From Thiobacillus sp. SCUT-2 (lineage in GTDB: Bacteria > Pseudomonadota > Gammaproteobacteria > Burkholderiales > Thiobacillaceae), in assembly GCF_035621355.1 (NCBI RefSeq), contig NZ_CP141769.1, positions 2,170,001 to 2,234,000 on the forward strand: a stretch of DNA of 64,000 bases, read 5' to 3'. Under the pieces are notes generated by a model, which made no database searches, was not told the DNA's origin, and saw nothing but the letters and a program-made list of their open reading frames with translations. Below are positions 42,801 to 50,604 of this stretch, piece by piece (within the stretch, counting starts at the first letter, position 1; each line of letters starts with the position of its first letter). A program made the position numbers and the translations under genes.

Positions 42801-43607
42801 GGCCTCGGCGGTGTCGCGGATCTCGCGCTCGCCCGGCAGGAAGACCAGCGTGTCGCCGGGGCCGAGCCGCGCCAGCTCGTCGGTGGCGTCGAGAATGGCG
42901 GCAGTCAGATCGCCTTGGGCGTCACGTTTGCTCCCTCCCCCGCTGCGGGGGGAGGGTTGGGGAGAGGGCTTACGTGCCTCTGGGTCGTCGTCGCGCTCGA
43001 TCGGGCGCCAGCGGATCTCGACCGGATAGGTCCGCCCGGATACCTCGATCACCGGCGCGTCGCCGAAGTGCCTCGAGAACCGCTCGGCGTCGATGGTGGC
43101 GGAGGTGATGACCACGCGCAGGTCGCTTCGCTTGTCCAGCAGCGTCTTCAGGTAACCGAGCAGGAAGTCGATGTTGAGGCTGCGCTCGTGCGCCTCGTCG
43201 ATGATGATCGTGTCGTAGCGCGAGAGCAGCGGATCGCCCTGGCTTTCGGCGAGCAGGATGCCGTCGGTCATCACCTTGATCGCGGTGTCCTCGCGCACCT
43301 TGTCGGTGAAGCGCACCTTGTAGCCGACCAGCCCGCCGAGTTCGGAGCCCAGCTCCTGCGCGATGCGCGCGGCCACCGAGCGGGCGGCGATGCGGCGCGG
43401 CTGGGTGCAGCCGATGAGCCTACCGGCGCGGCCCGGCCCGGATTCCCGCAGCGCCTCCAGGCACATCTTGGGAATCTGCGTGGTCTTGCCCGAACCGGTC
43501 TCGCCGCACAGGATCAGGACGCGGTTCCGCCTCAGCGCGGCGAGGATGTCGTCGCGGCGGGCGGCGACCGGCAGGTCGGGATAGGCGATGGAAGGCGTGG
43601 CAGTCAA
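39813..43607 (-). CDS. hrpA: ATP-dependent RNA helicase HrpA
   Basis: A 1264-aa DEAH-box helicase. Walker A is GETGSGKTTQ (residues 35-44), followed by DEAH (IIIDEAHERSLN), SAT (VITSATIDAERFS) and the arginine-finger motif region (NQRAGRCGRVADGV). The ratchet, OB-fold and long DUF3418 C-terminus are complete. HrpA rescues stalled ribosomes in E. coli by acting on mRNA. Residues about 212-226 (KPSPQPSPRSGGGSK) come from a REP-like palindrome inserted in frame between the helicase core motifs SAT and VFLPG. Neighbours are a PgsA-like gene downstream and a CbiM-like gene upstream. Confidence 0.96.
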   Translation of the reverse strand: MTATPSIAYPDLPVAARRDDILAALRRNRVLILCGETGSGKTTQIPKMCLEALRESGPGRAGRLIGCTQPRRIAARSVAARIAQELGSELGGLVGYKVRFTDKVREDTAIKVMTDGILLAESQGDPLLSRYDTIIIDEAHERSLNIDFLLGYLKTLLDKRSDLRVVITSATIDAERFSRHFGDAPVIEVSGRTYPVEIRWRPIERDDDPEARKPSPQPSPRSGGGSKRDAQGDLTAAILDATDELARLGPGDTLVFLPGEREIRDTAEALRKHHPPGTEILPLFSRLSVAEQDAIFKPTSALRRIVLATNVAETSLTVPGIRYVIDPGTARVKRYSARNKVEQLLVEKISQASANQRAGRCGRVADGVCIRLYDEADFANRPRFTDPELLRSSLAGVILRMKSLNLGDVVGFPFIDPPGHRLVSDGYQLLAELHALDEQGHLTRIGRQLAKLPLDPRIARMLLAAEQQRCVREVLVIASALSVQDPRDRPMERAQAADEKHKLFADERSDFMGWLKLWKWYDEQLKHKKTNRQLQTLLQDHFLSPRRMREWRDIHGQLHAQVAELGLRENEKDAGYDAIHQALLTGLLGNIGFKSDEAKGRPKPGEGNYQGARGIKLSIHPGSALAKKGPKWIMAAELTDTGRLLARTVAEVRPEWIEAAGRHLLTRMYIEPHWEKDGARVAAFERVSLYGITLVPRRKIHYGPIDPALSRELFIRGALVAGDYDTRAAWHAHNRALIKEIEDLEHKARKSGVWLDEERIFRVFDARIPADLHNGAAFESWRAEAETADPRILFLQREDILGEGLGADHTLFPEAMQVDGVTCKLKYRFEPGHPLDGVTLRLPLYLLNRIEPAQVDWLVPGLIREKLTALLKNLPKDKRRPLIPLPDTVTAFLSVAKPGEAPLTEALTRFIRRKSGADVHPDEWKGELPAHLKMNVSVVDDSGEELASGRDLAALRRQLGGTARITYGGGAEDNPFERAGLTEWTFGDLPEQVKFRRAGRELVGHPALVDNGETVDLRLLDDAAAAEAETRRGVVRLLRLALAAQFKQLDKDLSRETALALKYRAFGSAEQLRAEVLDAIAARALLGDDDVPRSQREFEKQKERAKPRIAVVKQALLRDIAEILDLHAQVAARLAAKPQFPGVMRDEAAHLAALVSKDFITATPWAHLKDLPRYLRGILKRLEKLPAAEQRDARGMAGVLTLQNKYAVRRAQVKGAVPAALDEFRWHLEELRISLFAQELKTPYPVSVKRLDKLWDELARQPLA
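42930..42970 (-). repeat. REP-like palindrome inside hrpA
   Basis: CTCCCTCCCCC-GC-TGC-GGGGGGAGGG is followed by TTGGGGAGAGGGC. It is nearly identical to the reverse complement of the third unit of the array at 19028-19067. It is read through in frame as proline/serine/glycine-rich residues. Confidence 0.85.
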
Positions 43608-43649
43608 GATTCGGGGCAGTGCGGATCGCGCGAACGCGGACGGGACGGC

Positions 43650-44333
43650 TTATTTGTCGCGGATGTAGCGGGCGTCATCGAAGGTTTCCAGCCAGGCCGG
43701 ACGGTAGACCGCCATCACCGTCACCGCCATGCCGGTCGAGAAGGCTTCGGCCCAGCCGAGCAGCACGGTTGCGTAGGGCGTGTACTGGGTCAGCAGGTAA
43801 TCGAGCGAGTAGACCCCCGCGACCGCCATCAGGGCGGTGGTCACGAGGCCGACCGCGACCACCGACAGCGCCGCGCCGAAGAAGCCGTTGCCCAGCACGT
43901 AGATGAAGAAGTGGTTGGGCAGGCGCCGCTCGATGAAGCGGCACACGCCCCAGCTGACTGCCGCCGGCAGCGCCGCCATCAGCAGCACGTCGACACCCAG
44001 CGGCGCCCAGCTCGCCCGTCCGAACGCCGCGTTCACGACCAGCACCAGCGCGCCGGCGAAGGTGGCGCGCCAGAAGCCGAACATCAGCGTCAGCGCGGCG
44101 AGGCCATAGAGATGGAACGCCAGTCCCGGCTTGACGCCGGTGCGGATCTGCCAGAGGCCCAGCACGACGACCGTCGCACCGAGGAAGAGGTTGAGCCAGT
44201 CGGCCTCGCCGAGGCGCCGCCAGTCGCCCGACTGCAGCCAGCGCCAGGCCAGGAAGGCGACGCCGAGCCAGCCGGCGAGGTGAAAGGATTCGGGCAGCAA
44301 TGATGCGGAGAAGCCGAGCGCGGTAGAATTCAT
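43650..44333 (-). CDS. CbiM-like energy-coupling factor permease
   Basis: A 227-aa integral membrane protein with about seven helices. It resembles the CbiM-like group of energy-coupling permeases: ESFHLAGWLGVAFLAWRW, GVKPGLAFHLYGLAALTLMFGFWRA, WAPLGVDVLLMAALPAAVSWGVCRFI and PNHFFIYVLGNGFFGAAL. CbiM proteins take up cobalt or nickel through N-terminal metal-binding residues; the classic MHIMEG start is missing, so this is a relative of uncertain substrate. It starts 51 bp from the divergent UPF0149 gene. Confidence 0.8.
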   Translation of the reverse strand: MNSTALGFSASLLPESFHLAGWLGVAFLAWRWLQSGDWRRLGEADWLNLFLGATVVVLGLWQIRTGVKPGLAFHLYGLAALTLMFGFWRATFAGALVLVVNAAFGRASWAPLGVDVLLMAALPAAVSWGVCRFIERRLPNHFFIYVLGNGFFGAALSVVAVGLVTTALMAVAGVYSLDYLLTQYTPYATVLLGWAEAFSTGMAVTVMAVYRPAWLETFDDARYIRDK

Positions 44334-44384
44334 GTGCCGATTTTACGCGAAGCGCAGCCTGCGCTCCCTCTTCGAGTCCCAGCC

Positions 44385-45068
44385 ATGTCCGCCCGCCCCG
44401 TTTCCCCTTCCGCCAGCACCCCGCTCAGCGACGCCGAGATCGACGAGCTGGCCGACCTCGTCGACCTCATCGACGAACGCACCGACGTGCCCGTCTCGCT
44501 CGAAGGTCTCGACGGCTTCCTGCTCGCGCTGGCGTGCAGCCCGCGCACGATTCCGCCCGCGGAGTTCTTCCCGGTGCTGCTGGAGCGCGCCGACGGCATC
44601 GACGCGGTGTTCGAGGACGAGGCGGACGCGGCCCGCTTCCTGGCCCTGTTCGAGCGCCGCCGCGGCGAGATCGCACGCGCGCTGGCCGCACCGATCGAGA
44701 ATCTCGCCGATCCACGGGCGCTGTCGCCGCTGATCATGGACTGGCAGGGCCTGCTGGCCGACCTGCCGCCGGCCGAGGCACGACGCCTGGAGGACGCAGG
44801 CATCCCGCCCTACGCCCAGCTCTGGGCCGGCGGCTTCCTGCTCGCGGTCGAGCACTGGGAGAGCGAATGGGAACTCCCCGCCGGCAGCAAGGATGAGGCC
44901 TTCGTCGATGAAATGCTCGACCCCTTCTACATCCTCGCCGCGCCGCTCGACGAACTCAGCACCGAAGAGCGCGCGGTGCGCCGCGAGGACCACGTCGCCC
45001 TCGCCGTCTGGGGTGCCTACGAACTGCGCGAATTCTGGCTCGACCGCGGCCAGGGCGTGCGCGCGTGA
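44385..45068 (+). CDS. UPF0149/YecA-like family protein
   Basis: A 227-aa helical protein of the UPF0149 type: SDAEIDELADLVDLI, VSLEGLDGFLLALACSPRTIPPAEFFPVLL and YAQLWAGGFLLAVEHWESEWELP. The SEC-C zinc motif present in YecA is not seen at the C-terminus. The function is unknown; YecA/YgfB relatives have been tied to secretion or ribosomal contexts. Start 44385 is the ATG closest to the family N-terminus. It is followed 34 bp later by the HAD phosphatase gene. Confidence 0.88.
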   Translation: MSARPVSPSASTPLSDAEIDELADLVDLIDERTDVPVSLEGLDGFLLALACSPRTIPPAEFFPVLLERADGIDAVFEDEADAARFLALFERRRGEIARALAAPIENLADPRALSPLIMDWQGLLADLPPAEARRLEDAGIPPYAQLWAGGFLLAVEHWESEWELPAGSKDEAFVDEMLDPFYILAAPLDELSTEERAVRREDHVALAVWGAYELREFWLDRGQGVRA

Positions 45069-45102
45069 ACGACTGTAACCTGAACCCTGTAAGCTTGAGC
45101 CG

Positions 45103-45789
45103 ATGAAACTCGTTCTCTTCGACCTCGACAATACCCTGCTGGCCGGCGACTCCGATTACGAGTGGGGCCAGTTCCTCATTGCCAAGGGCGCGGTCGACGG
45201 CGCGCACTACGAAGCCAAGAACCGGGCGTTCTACGAGGACTACAAGGCGGGGCGCCTCGACATCTACGCCTTCCTCGCATTTGCGCTGCGCCCGCTCGCG
45301 ACCCACAGCCGCCAGCAGCTCGACGCCTGGCACGCGGAATACATGGAGACGCGCATCCGGCCGATGATCACGCAGGCGGCGCGCGACCTCGTGAACCGGC
45401 ATCTGAACGAGGCCGATCTCGTCGCCGTCATCACGGCGACCAACAGCTTCGTCACCGGGCCGATCGCGAAGGAATTCGGCATCCCGCACCTGATCGCGAC
45501 CGACCCCGAGGAAATCGACGGCCATTTCACCGGCGAGGTCGCGGGCACGCCGTGCTTCCGCGAGGGCAAGGTCGTGCGGCTCGAACACTTCCTCGAGGCG
45601 CATGGCACCCGGCTCGACTGCCTCGACACCAGCTGGTTCTACAGCGACTCGCACAACGACCTGCCGCTGCTCGAGAAAGTCCGCCATCCGGTCGCCGTCG
45701 ACCCCGACCCGACGCTGCGCGCGCACGCCGAGGCGCAGCACTGGCCGGTGATCTCGCTGCGCGAAGCGGGCGCTCGGGAGCAACGCTGA
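45103..45789 (+). CDS. HAD-IB family phosphatase (SerB-like)
   Basis: A 228-aa HAD hydrolase of subfamily IB. Motif I is LFDLDNTLLAGDSDYEW, motif II ITATNSFVTGPIAKEFG, motif III FREGKVVRLEHF and motif IV YSDSHNDLPLLEKVRHPVAVDPD. It resembles the phosphoserine phosphatase/HisB-like group that dephosphorylates small phosphate esters such as histidinol phosphate. The substrate cannot be fixed. Its stop overlaps the next start (TGATG), tying it to a PDC-sensor protein. Confidence 0.92.
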   Translation: MKLVLFDLDNTLLAGDSDYEWGQFLIAKGAVDGAHYEAKNRAFYEDYKAGRLDIYAFLAFALRPLATHSRQQLDAWHAEYMETRIRPMITQAARDLVNRHLNEADLVAVITATNSFVTGPIAKEFGIPHLIATDPEEIDGHFTGEVAGTPCFREGKVVRLEHFLEAHGTRLDCLDTSWFYSDSHNDLPLLEKVRHPVAVDPDPTLRAHAEAQHWPVISLREAGAREQR

Positions 45790-46796
45790 TGCCGATCCTC
45801 GCACCGAACCGCGTGCCCAGGGCGACGCCCTCGACGCTGGCCGAAAGCGTCGCGCAGCAGCGCGAAGCGCTTGCCAACCTGCTGCGCGAGCCGCTTGCGC
45901 TGGCGGCGCAGGCGTGCAGCCGGGCGTGGCCGAGCCGCGCCGGCCTGAACGCGGCGCTGACCCACGCAATGCGTGATCTGCCGGCGTGCAAGTACCTGTA
46001 CGCGCTCGACACCCGCGCGATGCAGCTGTCGGACAACATCAGCCACGCGGGCCTGATCGAGACCGACTACGGGCGCGACCGCTCCGACCGTCCCTACATG
46101 AACGAGGCCGTGCCGAACCAGGGCTTCCTGCTGTCGCAGGCCTACATCAGCCTGCGCGCCAAGCGGCCGTCGCTGACCGCGATCCAGATCGTCCGCGACG
46201 ACGACGGCCACGTGCTCGGCTTCGTCGGCGCCGACTTCGACCTGCGCGACCTGCCGCTCACCGGCAAGCTGTACGAGGAGCCGACCTACTGGCGGCAGAT
46301 CAAGGGCGACCCGGCGATCCGCGGCGCGGTGTTCCACCAGACCCGCAGCGACAGCCAGCTGGACCTCCAGCTCGACACGGTGCTCGGCGTGATGGAGGAG
46401 CTGATGAGCGATCGCGGCGTGTTCCACGGCAAGCTGCATTTCTCCAGCAGCCGTGCGACCATCTGGCTGGTCGACGACCCCTACCGCTACCGCCTGCTCG
46501 ACATCGAGGCGCTGACCGATCCCGACACCTGCCTCAGCTATCCGCGCCGCCCCTATCCGGCGGACGCCGTCGTGCCCAAGGAAAAGATTCGCCCGGTGCT
46601 CGAGGCGCTGCGCGGCCTGCGCTTCATGGACGAGACCTTCTACCTGCGCGCGGGCTCGCTCAACATCTTCAACGGCATGGTCGGGCTGACCTTCTCGTGC
46701 GACGGCTCGCACTACCTGCCGTGGGACGAGTTCCTCTCCAAGGGCTACGATTTCTGGGCGCCCGACAACCCGACGGGGCTCAGCTGCCCGGTCTGA
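45789..46796 (+). CDS. Stand-alone PDC/dCache sensor-like protein
   Basis: A 335-aa protein dominated by a PDC (Cache-like) sensing domain: LIETDYGRDRSDRPYMNEAVPNQGFLLSQAYISLRAKRPSLTAIQIVRDDDGHVLGFVGADFDLRDL is the diagnostic part. No signal peptide, transmembrane helix or output domain (GGDEF, kinase, MCP) is visible, so the ligand-binding module appears to work alone in the cytoplasm or as a partner. Translation is coupled to the HAD phosphatase (TGATG). Related stand-alone proteins occur in other beta- and gammaproteobacteria; their role is unknown. Confidence 0.82.
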   Translation: MPILAPNRVPRATPSTLAESVAQQREALANLLREPLALAAQACSRAWPSRAGLNAALTHAMRDLPACKYLYALDTRAMQLSDNISHAGLIETDYGRDRSDRPYMNEAVPNQGFLLSQAYISLRAKRPSLTAIQIVRDDDGHVLGFVGADFDLRDLPLTGKLYEEPTYWRQIKGDPAIRGAVFHQTRSDSQLDLQLDTVLGVMEELMSDRGVFHGKLHFSSSRATIWLVDDPYRYRLLDIEALTDPDTCLSYPRRPYPADAVVPKEKIRPVLEALRGLRFMDETFYLRAGSLNIFNGMVGLTFSCDGSHYLPWDEFLSKGYDFWAPDNPTGLSCPV

Positions 46797-46799
46797 CCC

Positions 46800-46815
46800 T
46801 CGCCCGAAAGGGCGA
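46800..46815. terminator. Hairpin between convergent genes
   Basis: TCGCCC-GAAA-GGGCGA, a stable tetraloop hairpin right after the PDC-sensor stop and before the nsrR 3' end. There is no T-run, so it is a weak terminator candidate. Confidence 0.45.
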
Positions 46816-46844
46816 CGGCGCGGGGGGGCGCGCCGGCGCGGACG

Positions 46845-47315
46845 TCACGCCGCCTTCTTGTCCTTCTTGACGGCGGCATGCATGCGGACGGGAGCCGTCT
46901 TCGCGCCGGCGCGTCCGCCCTTCATCAAGCCAGCCAGCGTCACCTGGTCGAGGACGTCCAGGTAGGCGGTCGTCGCGGTCTGCAGCACATCCTTGAGCGC
47001 ACACGCCGGCGAGTACAGGCAATGGTTGCCCGACGGGTCGAAGCATTCGGCCATGTGGAAATCGGTCTCGGTCAGGCGTACCACCCGGCCGATATTGATG
47101 TCCTCCGGCTCGTGATTGAGCCGAAGTCCGCCGTTGCGGCCGCGCACCGTCTCCACCATGCCGGAGAGCCCCAACTGGTAGACCACCTTCATCAAATGGT
47201 TCTTCGAAATGCCGTGCGCATCGGCGATCTCCGAAATCGTGACCAGGCGGTCGCGATGGGCGGCGAGATACATCAGCGTGCGCAGCGCGTAGTCGGTGTA
47301 GGCAGTCAGTCTCAT
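46845..47315 (-). CDS. nsrR: Rrf2-family nitric oxide-sensing repressor NsrR
   Basis: A 156-aa Rrf2 regulator: MRLTAYTDYALRTLMYLAAHRDRLVTISEIADAHGISKNHLMKVVYQLG, then GGLRLNHEPEDINIGRVVRLTE. Three cysteines for the Fe-S cluster lie in ECFDPSGNHCLYSPACAL. NsrR loses repression when NO damages the cluster. The C-terminus is extended by a lysine-rich tail (VRMHAAVKKDKKAA). It is divergent from norZ, with a textbook NsrR site between them, so NsrR very likely represses norZ. Confidence 0.95.
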   Translation of the reverse strand: MRLTAYTDYALRTLMYLAAHRDRLVTISEIADAHGISKNHLMKVVYQLGLSGMVETVRGRNGGLRLNHEPEDINIGRVVRLTETDFHMAECFDPSGNHCLYSPACALKDVLQTATTAYLDVLDQVTLAGLMKGGRAGAKTAPVRMHAAVKKDKKAA

Positions 47316-47397
47316 GGCGTCGTCATCCTTGGCGGACGCGGGTCGCCGGCGGCGAGTCGCGTCCGCGGAAAATCATGTACACATTATATGTATTTCC

Positions 47398-47431
47398 GGC
47401 GGCATGCCGGGCCGGGGCCCGGCATGCCGCC
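47398..47431. repeat. Perfect 16-bp-arm palindrome between nsrR and norZ
   Basis: GGCGGCATGCCGGGCC at 47398-47413 and its exact complement at 47416-47431 are separated by only GG. Each arm contains the nested palindrome GGCATGCC. It lies between the NsrR box and nsrR, about 83 bp from nsrR and 125 bp from norZ. Confidence 0.85.
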
Positions 47432-47459
47432 CCCCATTGATACCAAACAATGCGATCTG

Positions 47460-47482
47460 AAGATATTTTTTTCTTGCATCTT
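47460..47482 (+). promoter_or_regulatory. NsrR binding site upstream of norZ
   Basis: A 23-bp element, AAGATAT-TTTTTTC-TTGCATCTT, fits the NsrR consensus (AAGATGCATTTnAAATGCATCTT), with a complete right half. It ends 73 bp before the norZ start, where it would overlap a promoter. Confidence 0.8.
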
Positions 47483-47555
47483 TTTATCATGCATATAGAA
47501 TACTGCTTTAGTACCGCCCTTTTCGCAGACCACCTTCGCAAGAAAGGAATTCGTC

Positions 47556-49841
47556 ATGAACGCCACACGCAAGCTCTGGACCTGGCTGGCAATCATTTGC
47601 GTGCTGTCCTTCGCCGCACTCGGCTGGATAGGCACGGAGATCTACCTCAAGGCTCCGCCGATCCCCAAGAAAGTCGTCAGCGCAAGCGGCGACGTCATCT
47701 TCACCGCCGACCAGATCCAGCAGGGGCAGCAGGCCTGGCTGTCGGCCGGCGGGCAGCAGATGGGCACCGTCTGGGGCCACGGCAGCTATCTCGCCCCCGA
47801 CTGGTCGGCGGACTGGCTGCACCGGGAGGCGCTGGCCCTGCGCGAGTCATGGGCGCAGCGCGAGTTCGGCAAATCGTTCGCCCGGCTCGACGCGGGCCAG
47901 CAGGGACAGCTGGACGGCCTGCTGAAGACCGAGATGCGGCGCAACACCTACAACGCCGACAGCGGCACCGTCACGCTGTCTGACGACCGCGCGGCGGCCG
48001 TGCGTGAGGTCGCGTCGCATTATGCGGGGCTGTTCGGCAACGACGCCTCGCTGGACGGCCTGCGCAAGCAATATGCGATGGCGAGCGATTCGCTGCGCCG
48101 GCCGGCCGACCGCCAGGCGCTCACCGCCTTCTTCTTCTGGTCGGCCTGGGCCGCCGCCACCGACCGCCCCGGCGAGACGGACCTGAGCTACACCAGCAAC
48201 TGGCCGCACGAGCCGCTGATCGGCAACACGCCGACCGCGACCACCGGCATCTGGTCGATCGCCAGCGTCATCCTGATGATCGGCGCGATCGCCGGCATGA
48301 TCCTCTTCCATTCGCGCCACCAGGAGGAGGGCGATCCCACGCCGCCCAAGGCCGATCCGCTGATCGAGCTGAAGCCGACGCCGTCGATGAAGGCCACGCG
48401 GAAATACTTCATGGTCGTGATCGGGCTGATCCTGGCCCAGGTCGGCATGGGCATCCTCACCGCGCACTACTCGGTCGAGGGCAACAGCTTCTTCGGCATT
48501 CCGCTCGGCAACATCCTGCCATGGACAATCAGCCGAACGATCCATACCCAGTTCGCCGTACTGTGGATCGCCACCGCGTGGCTCGCCACCGGCCTCTACA
48601 TCGCGCCCGCGATCTCAGGCCACGAGCCGAAATACCAGAAGCTCGGCGTCGACGTGCTGTTCTATGCCCTGCTGTTCATCGTCGTCGGTTCGACCGTGAC
48701 CGGCTGGATCGGCTCGCTCGAGAACATCGGCACCGATTTCAGCTTCTGGCTCGGCAACCAGGGCCTCGAGTTCACCAGCATGGGCCGCGTCTGGCAGATC
48801 CTGCTGTTCATCGGCCTGCTGTTCTGGGCGACGCTGCTCGGACGCGGCCTCTGGCCGGCGCTGCGCAAGCCGTCTGAAAGCCGCGGCCTGATCGCCATGG
48901 TCTTCCTCGCCGCGGTGTGCATCGGCGGCTTCTATGCGACCTCGCTGACCTGGGGCCAGCATACCCACTACTCGATGATCGAGTACTGGCGCTGGTGGCT
49001 GGTCCACCTGTGGGTCGAGGGCTTCTTCGAAGTCTTCGCCACCGCCGTCATCGCCCTGCTGTTCACGCGCCTCGGCCTGATCCGCGCGGCCTCCGCCAAC
49101 AGCGCGATCGTGCTGGAGACCATCGTGTTCCTGTTCGGCGGCATCCTCGGCACGCTGCACCACCTCTACTTCACCGGAACGCCGACCATGGTGATCGCGG
49201 TCGGCGCCATGTTCTCCGCGCTGGAAGTGGTCCCGCTCGCCATGATCGGCACCGAGGCGTATCGCAACTACAAGCGCTCGCAGGCGGCGCCGTGGGTGCA
49301 GTCGTACAAGTGGGCGATCCTCAGCTTCATCGCCGTCGGCTTCTGGAACGTGGTCGGCGCCGGGCTGCTCGGGTTCTCGATCAACACGCCCATCGCGCTC
49401 TACTACATGCAGGGCATGAACATGACGGCCGCCCATGGCCACGCCGCCCTGTTCGGCGTCTACGGCATGCTCGGCATCGGCCTCATGCTGTTCTGCCTGC
49501 GCGGACTGAGCGATCGGCTGGCCTGGTCCGACGCGCTGCTGAAGCCCATGTTCTGGCTGCTCAACATCGGCCTCGCCATGATGGTCTTCATGTCGCTGGT
49601 GCCCGCCGGGCTGTACCAGGCCTGGGCCAGCGTCAGCCACGGCGTGTGGTTCGCGCGTTCGCCCGAAGTGGTCCACTCGGCGCTGATGGAAGGCTTCGTC
49701 TGGCTGCGCGTTCCCGGCGACGTGGTGTTCTCCATCGGGGTGCTGTTCCTGGTGCTGTTCGCGATCCGCCTGCGGACCAGCGGCCGGCGTGCCCGCCCGG
49801 AAACCACCTTCGCCGCCGCAGCGCAGCCGTCCAGGCCGTAA
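47556..49841 (+). CDS. norZ: Quinol-dependent nitric oxide reductase (qNor)
   Basis: A 761-aa single-subunit enzyme reducing NO to N2O with electrons from quinol. The N-terminal part (TM1 at residues 8-28 and a ~200-residue periplasmic domain with QGQQAWLSAGGQQMGTVWGHGSYLAPDW) corresponds to NorC fused to NorB. About thirteen further helices form the catalytic core; haem and FeB ligands are in QFAVLWIATAWLATGLYIAP, TWGQHTHYSMIEYWRWWLVHLWVEG and LGTLHHLYFTG. No haem c CxxCH motif is present, confirming the quinol type. AAGGAATT precedes the ATG. It is controlled by NsrR. Confidence 0.95.
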   Translation: MNATRKLWTWLAIICVLSFAALGWIGTEIYLKAPPIPKKVVSASGDVIFTADQIQQGQQAWLSAGGQQMGTVWGHGSYLAPDWSADWLHREALALRESWAQREFGKSFARLDAGQQGQLDGLLKTEMRRNTYNADSGTVTLSDDRAAAVREVASHYAGLFGNDASLDGLRKQYAMASDSLRRPADRQALTAFFFWSAWAAATDRPGETDLSYTSNWPHEPLIGNTPTATTGIWSIASVILMIGAIAGMILFHSRHQEEGDPTPPKADPLIELKPTPSMKATRKYFMVVIGLILAQVGMGILTAHYSVEGNSFFGIPLGNILPWTISRTIHTQFAVLWIATAWLATGLYIAPAISGHEPKYQKLGVDVLFYALLFIVVGSTVTGWIGSLENIGTDFSFWLGNQGLEFTSMGRVWQILLFIGLLFWATLLGRGLWPALRKPSESRGLIAMVFLAAVCIGGFYATSLTWGQHTHYSMIEYWRWWLVHLWVEGFFEVFATAVIALLFTRLGLIRAASANSAIVLETIVFLFGGILGTLHHLYFTGTPTMVIAVGAMFSALEVVPLAMIGTEAYRNYKRSQAAPWVQSYKWAILSFIAVGFWNVVGAGLLGFSINTPIALYYMQGMNMTAAHGHAALFGVYGMLGIGLMLFCLRGLSDRLAWSDALLKPMFWLLNIGLAMMVFMSLVPAGLYQAWASVSHGVWFARSPEVVHSALMEGFVWLRVPGDVVFSIGVLFLVLFAIRLRTSGRRARPETTFAAAAQPSRP

Positions 49842-49878
49842 ACGGCGCGTGATCCCTGCCTGCCACCCGCGGGCACCC

Positions 49879-49901
49879 GCGGCCCGCCTCGAGCGGGCCG
49901 C
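49879..49901. terminator. Hairpin after norZ
   Basis: GCGGCCCGC-CTCGA-GCGGGCCGC, a perfect 9-bp stem 37 bp beyond the norZ stop. No T-run follows. Confidence 0.5.
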
Positions 49902-50001
49902 GCCCGTTGCGGCGGCGGCCCGCGACGACGCCCTGCGACCGCCCGGCTTCTCGCAAAATATGTCGCCCGGTGCTTGAATCCACGGCCGTGCGCGGCGGAT
50001 A

Positions 50002-50604
50002 ATGCCGCATTCGGACAGGCTGCCTGCTTTGGAAACCTACATCCTCATCCTCATTTCCACGGTGTTCGTGAACAACATCGTGATGGCCAAGATTCTCGGC
50101 CTGTGCCCGTTCATGGGCGTATCGAAGAAGCTCGAAACCGCCATCGGCATGGGCCTGGCGACCACCTTCGTGCTGACGCTGGCCTCCGGCGCCAGCTACC
50201 TCGTCAACGAATACCTGCTCGGCCCCGAGCTGTTCTACCTGCGCACGCTGTCCTTCATCGTCGTGATCGCGGGCATCGTGCAGTTCACCGAGATGTTCAT
50301 CCACAAGACCAGCCCGGTGCTGTACCAGGTGCTCGGCATCTACCTGCCGCTCATCACGACCAACTGCGCGGTGCTCGGCATTCCGCTCCTCAACGTGCAG
50401 CAGCACCACGGCTTCGTCGAGTCGCTGTTCTTCGGCGCCGGCGGCGCCATCGGCTTCACCCTCGTGCTGATCCTGTTCGCCGGCATCCGCGAGCGGATCG
50501 AGACCTGCGACGTGCCGTCCCCGTTCAGGGGCACCAGCATCGCGATGATCACCGCCGGCCTGATGTCGCTGGCCTTCATGGGCTTCTCGGGTCTGGTCAA
50601 ATAA
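50002..50604 (+). CDS. rsxA: Electron transport complex subunit RsxA/RnfA
   Basis: A membrane subunit of the Rnf complex, an ion-pumping ferredoxin:NAD+ oxidoreductase (or SoxR-reducing complex). Six helices are visible, with the signature [35 protein letters not shown] and [15 protein letters not shown]. The conserved cysteines of GLCPF and TNCAVLG help hold a membrane Fe-S centre with RsxE. An ATG at 50002 gives 200 aa; a TTG at 50029 gives 191 aa, closer to the usual 193, and could be the real start. Its stop overlaps rsxB (TAATG). Confidence 0.93.
   Translation: MPHSDRLPALETYILILISTVFVNNIVMAKILGLCPFMGVSKKLETAIGMGLATTFVLTLASGASYLVNEYLLGPELFYLRTLSFIVVIAGIVQFTEMFIHKTSPVLYQVLGIYLPLITTNCAVLGIPLLNVQQHHGFVESLFFGAGGAIGFTLVLILFAGIRERIETCDVPSPFRGTSIAMITAGLMSLAFMGFSGLVK

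Noticed and set aside
47370-47395. Second NsrR site near nsrR
   Set aside because: The A/T-rich patch with ATGTAC and ATGTAT does not align with the 23-bp consensus; the distance between half-sites is off by two bases. A TATAAT for nsrR is the simpler reading.
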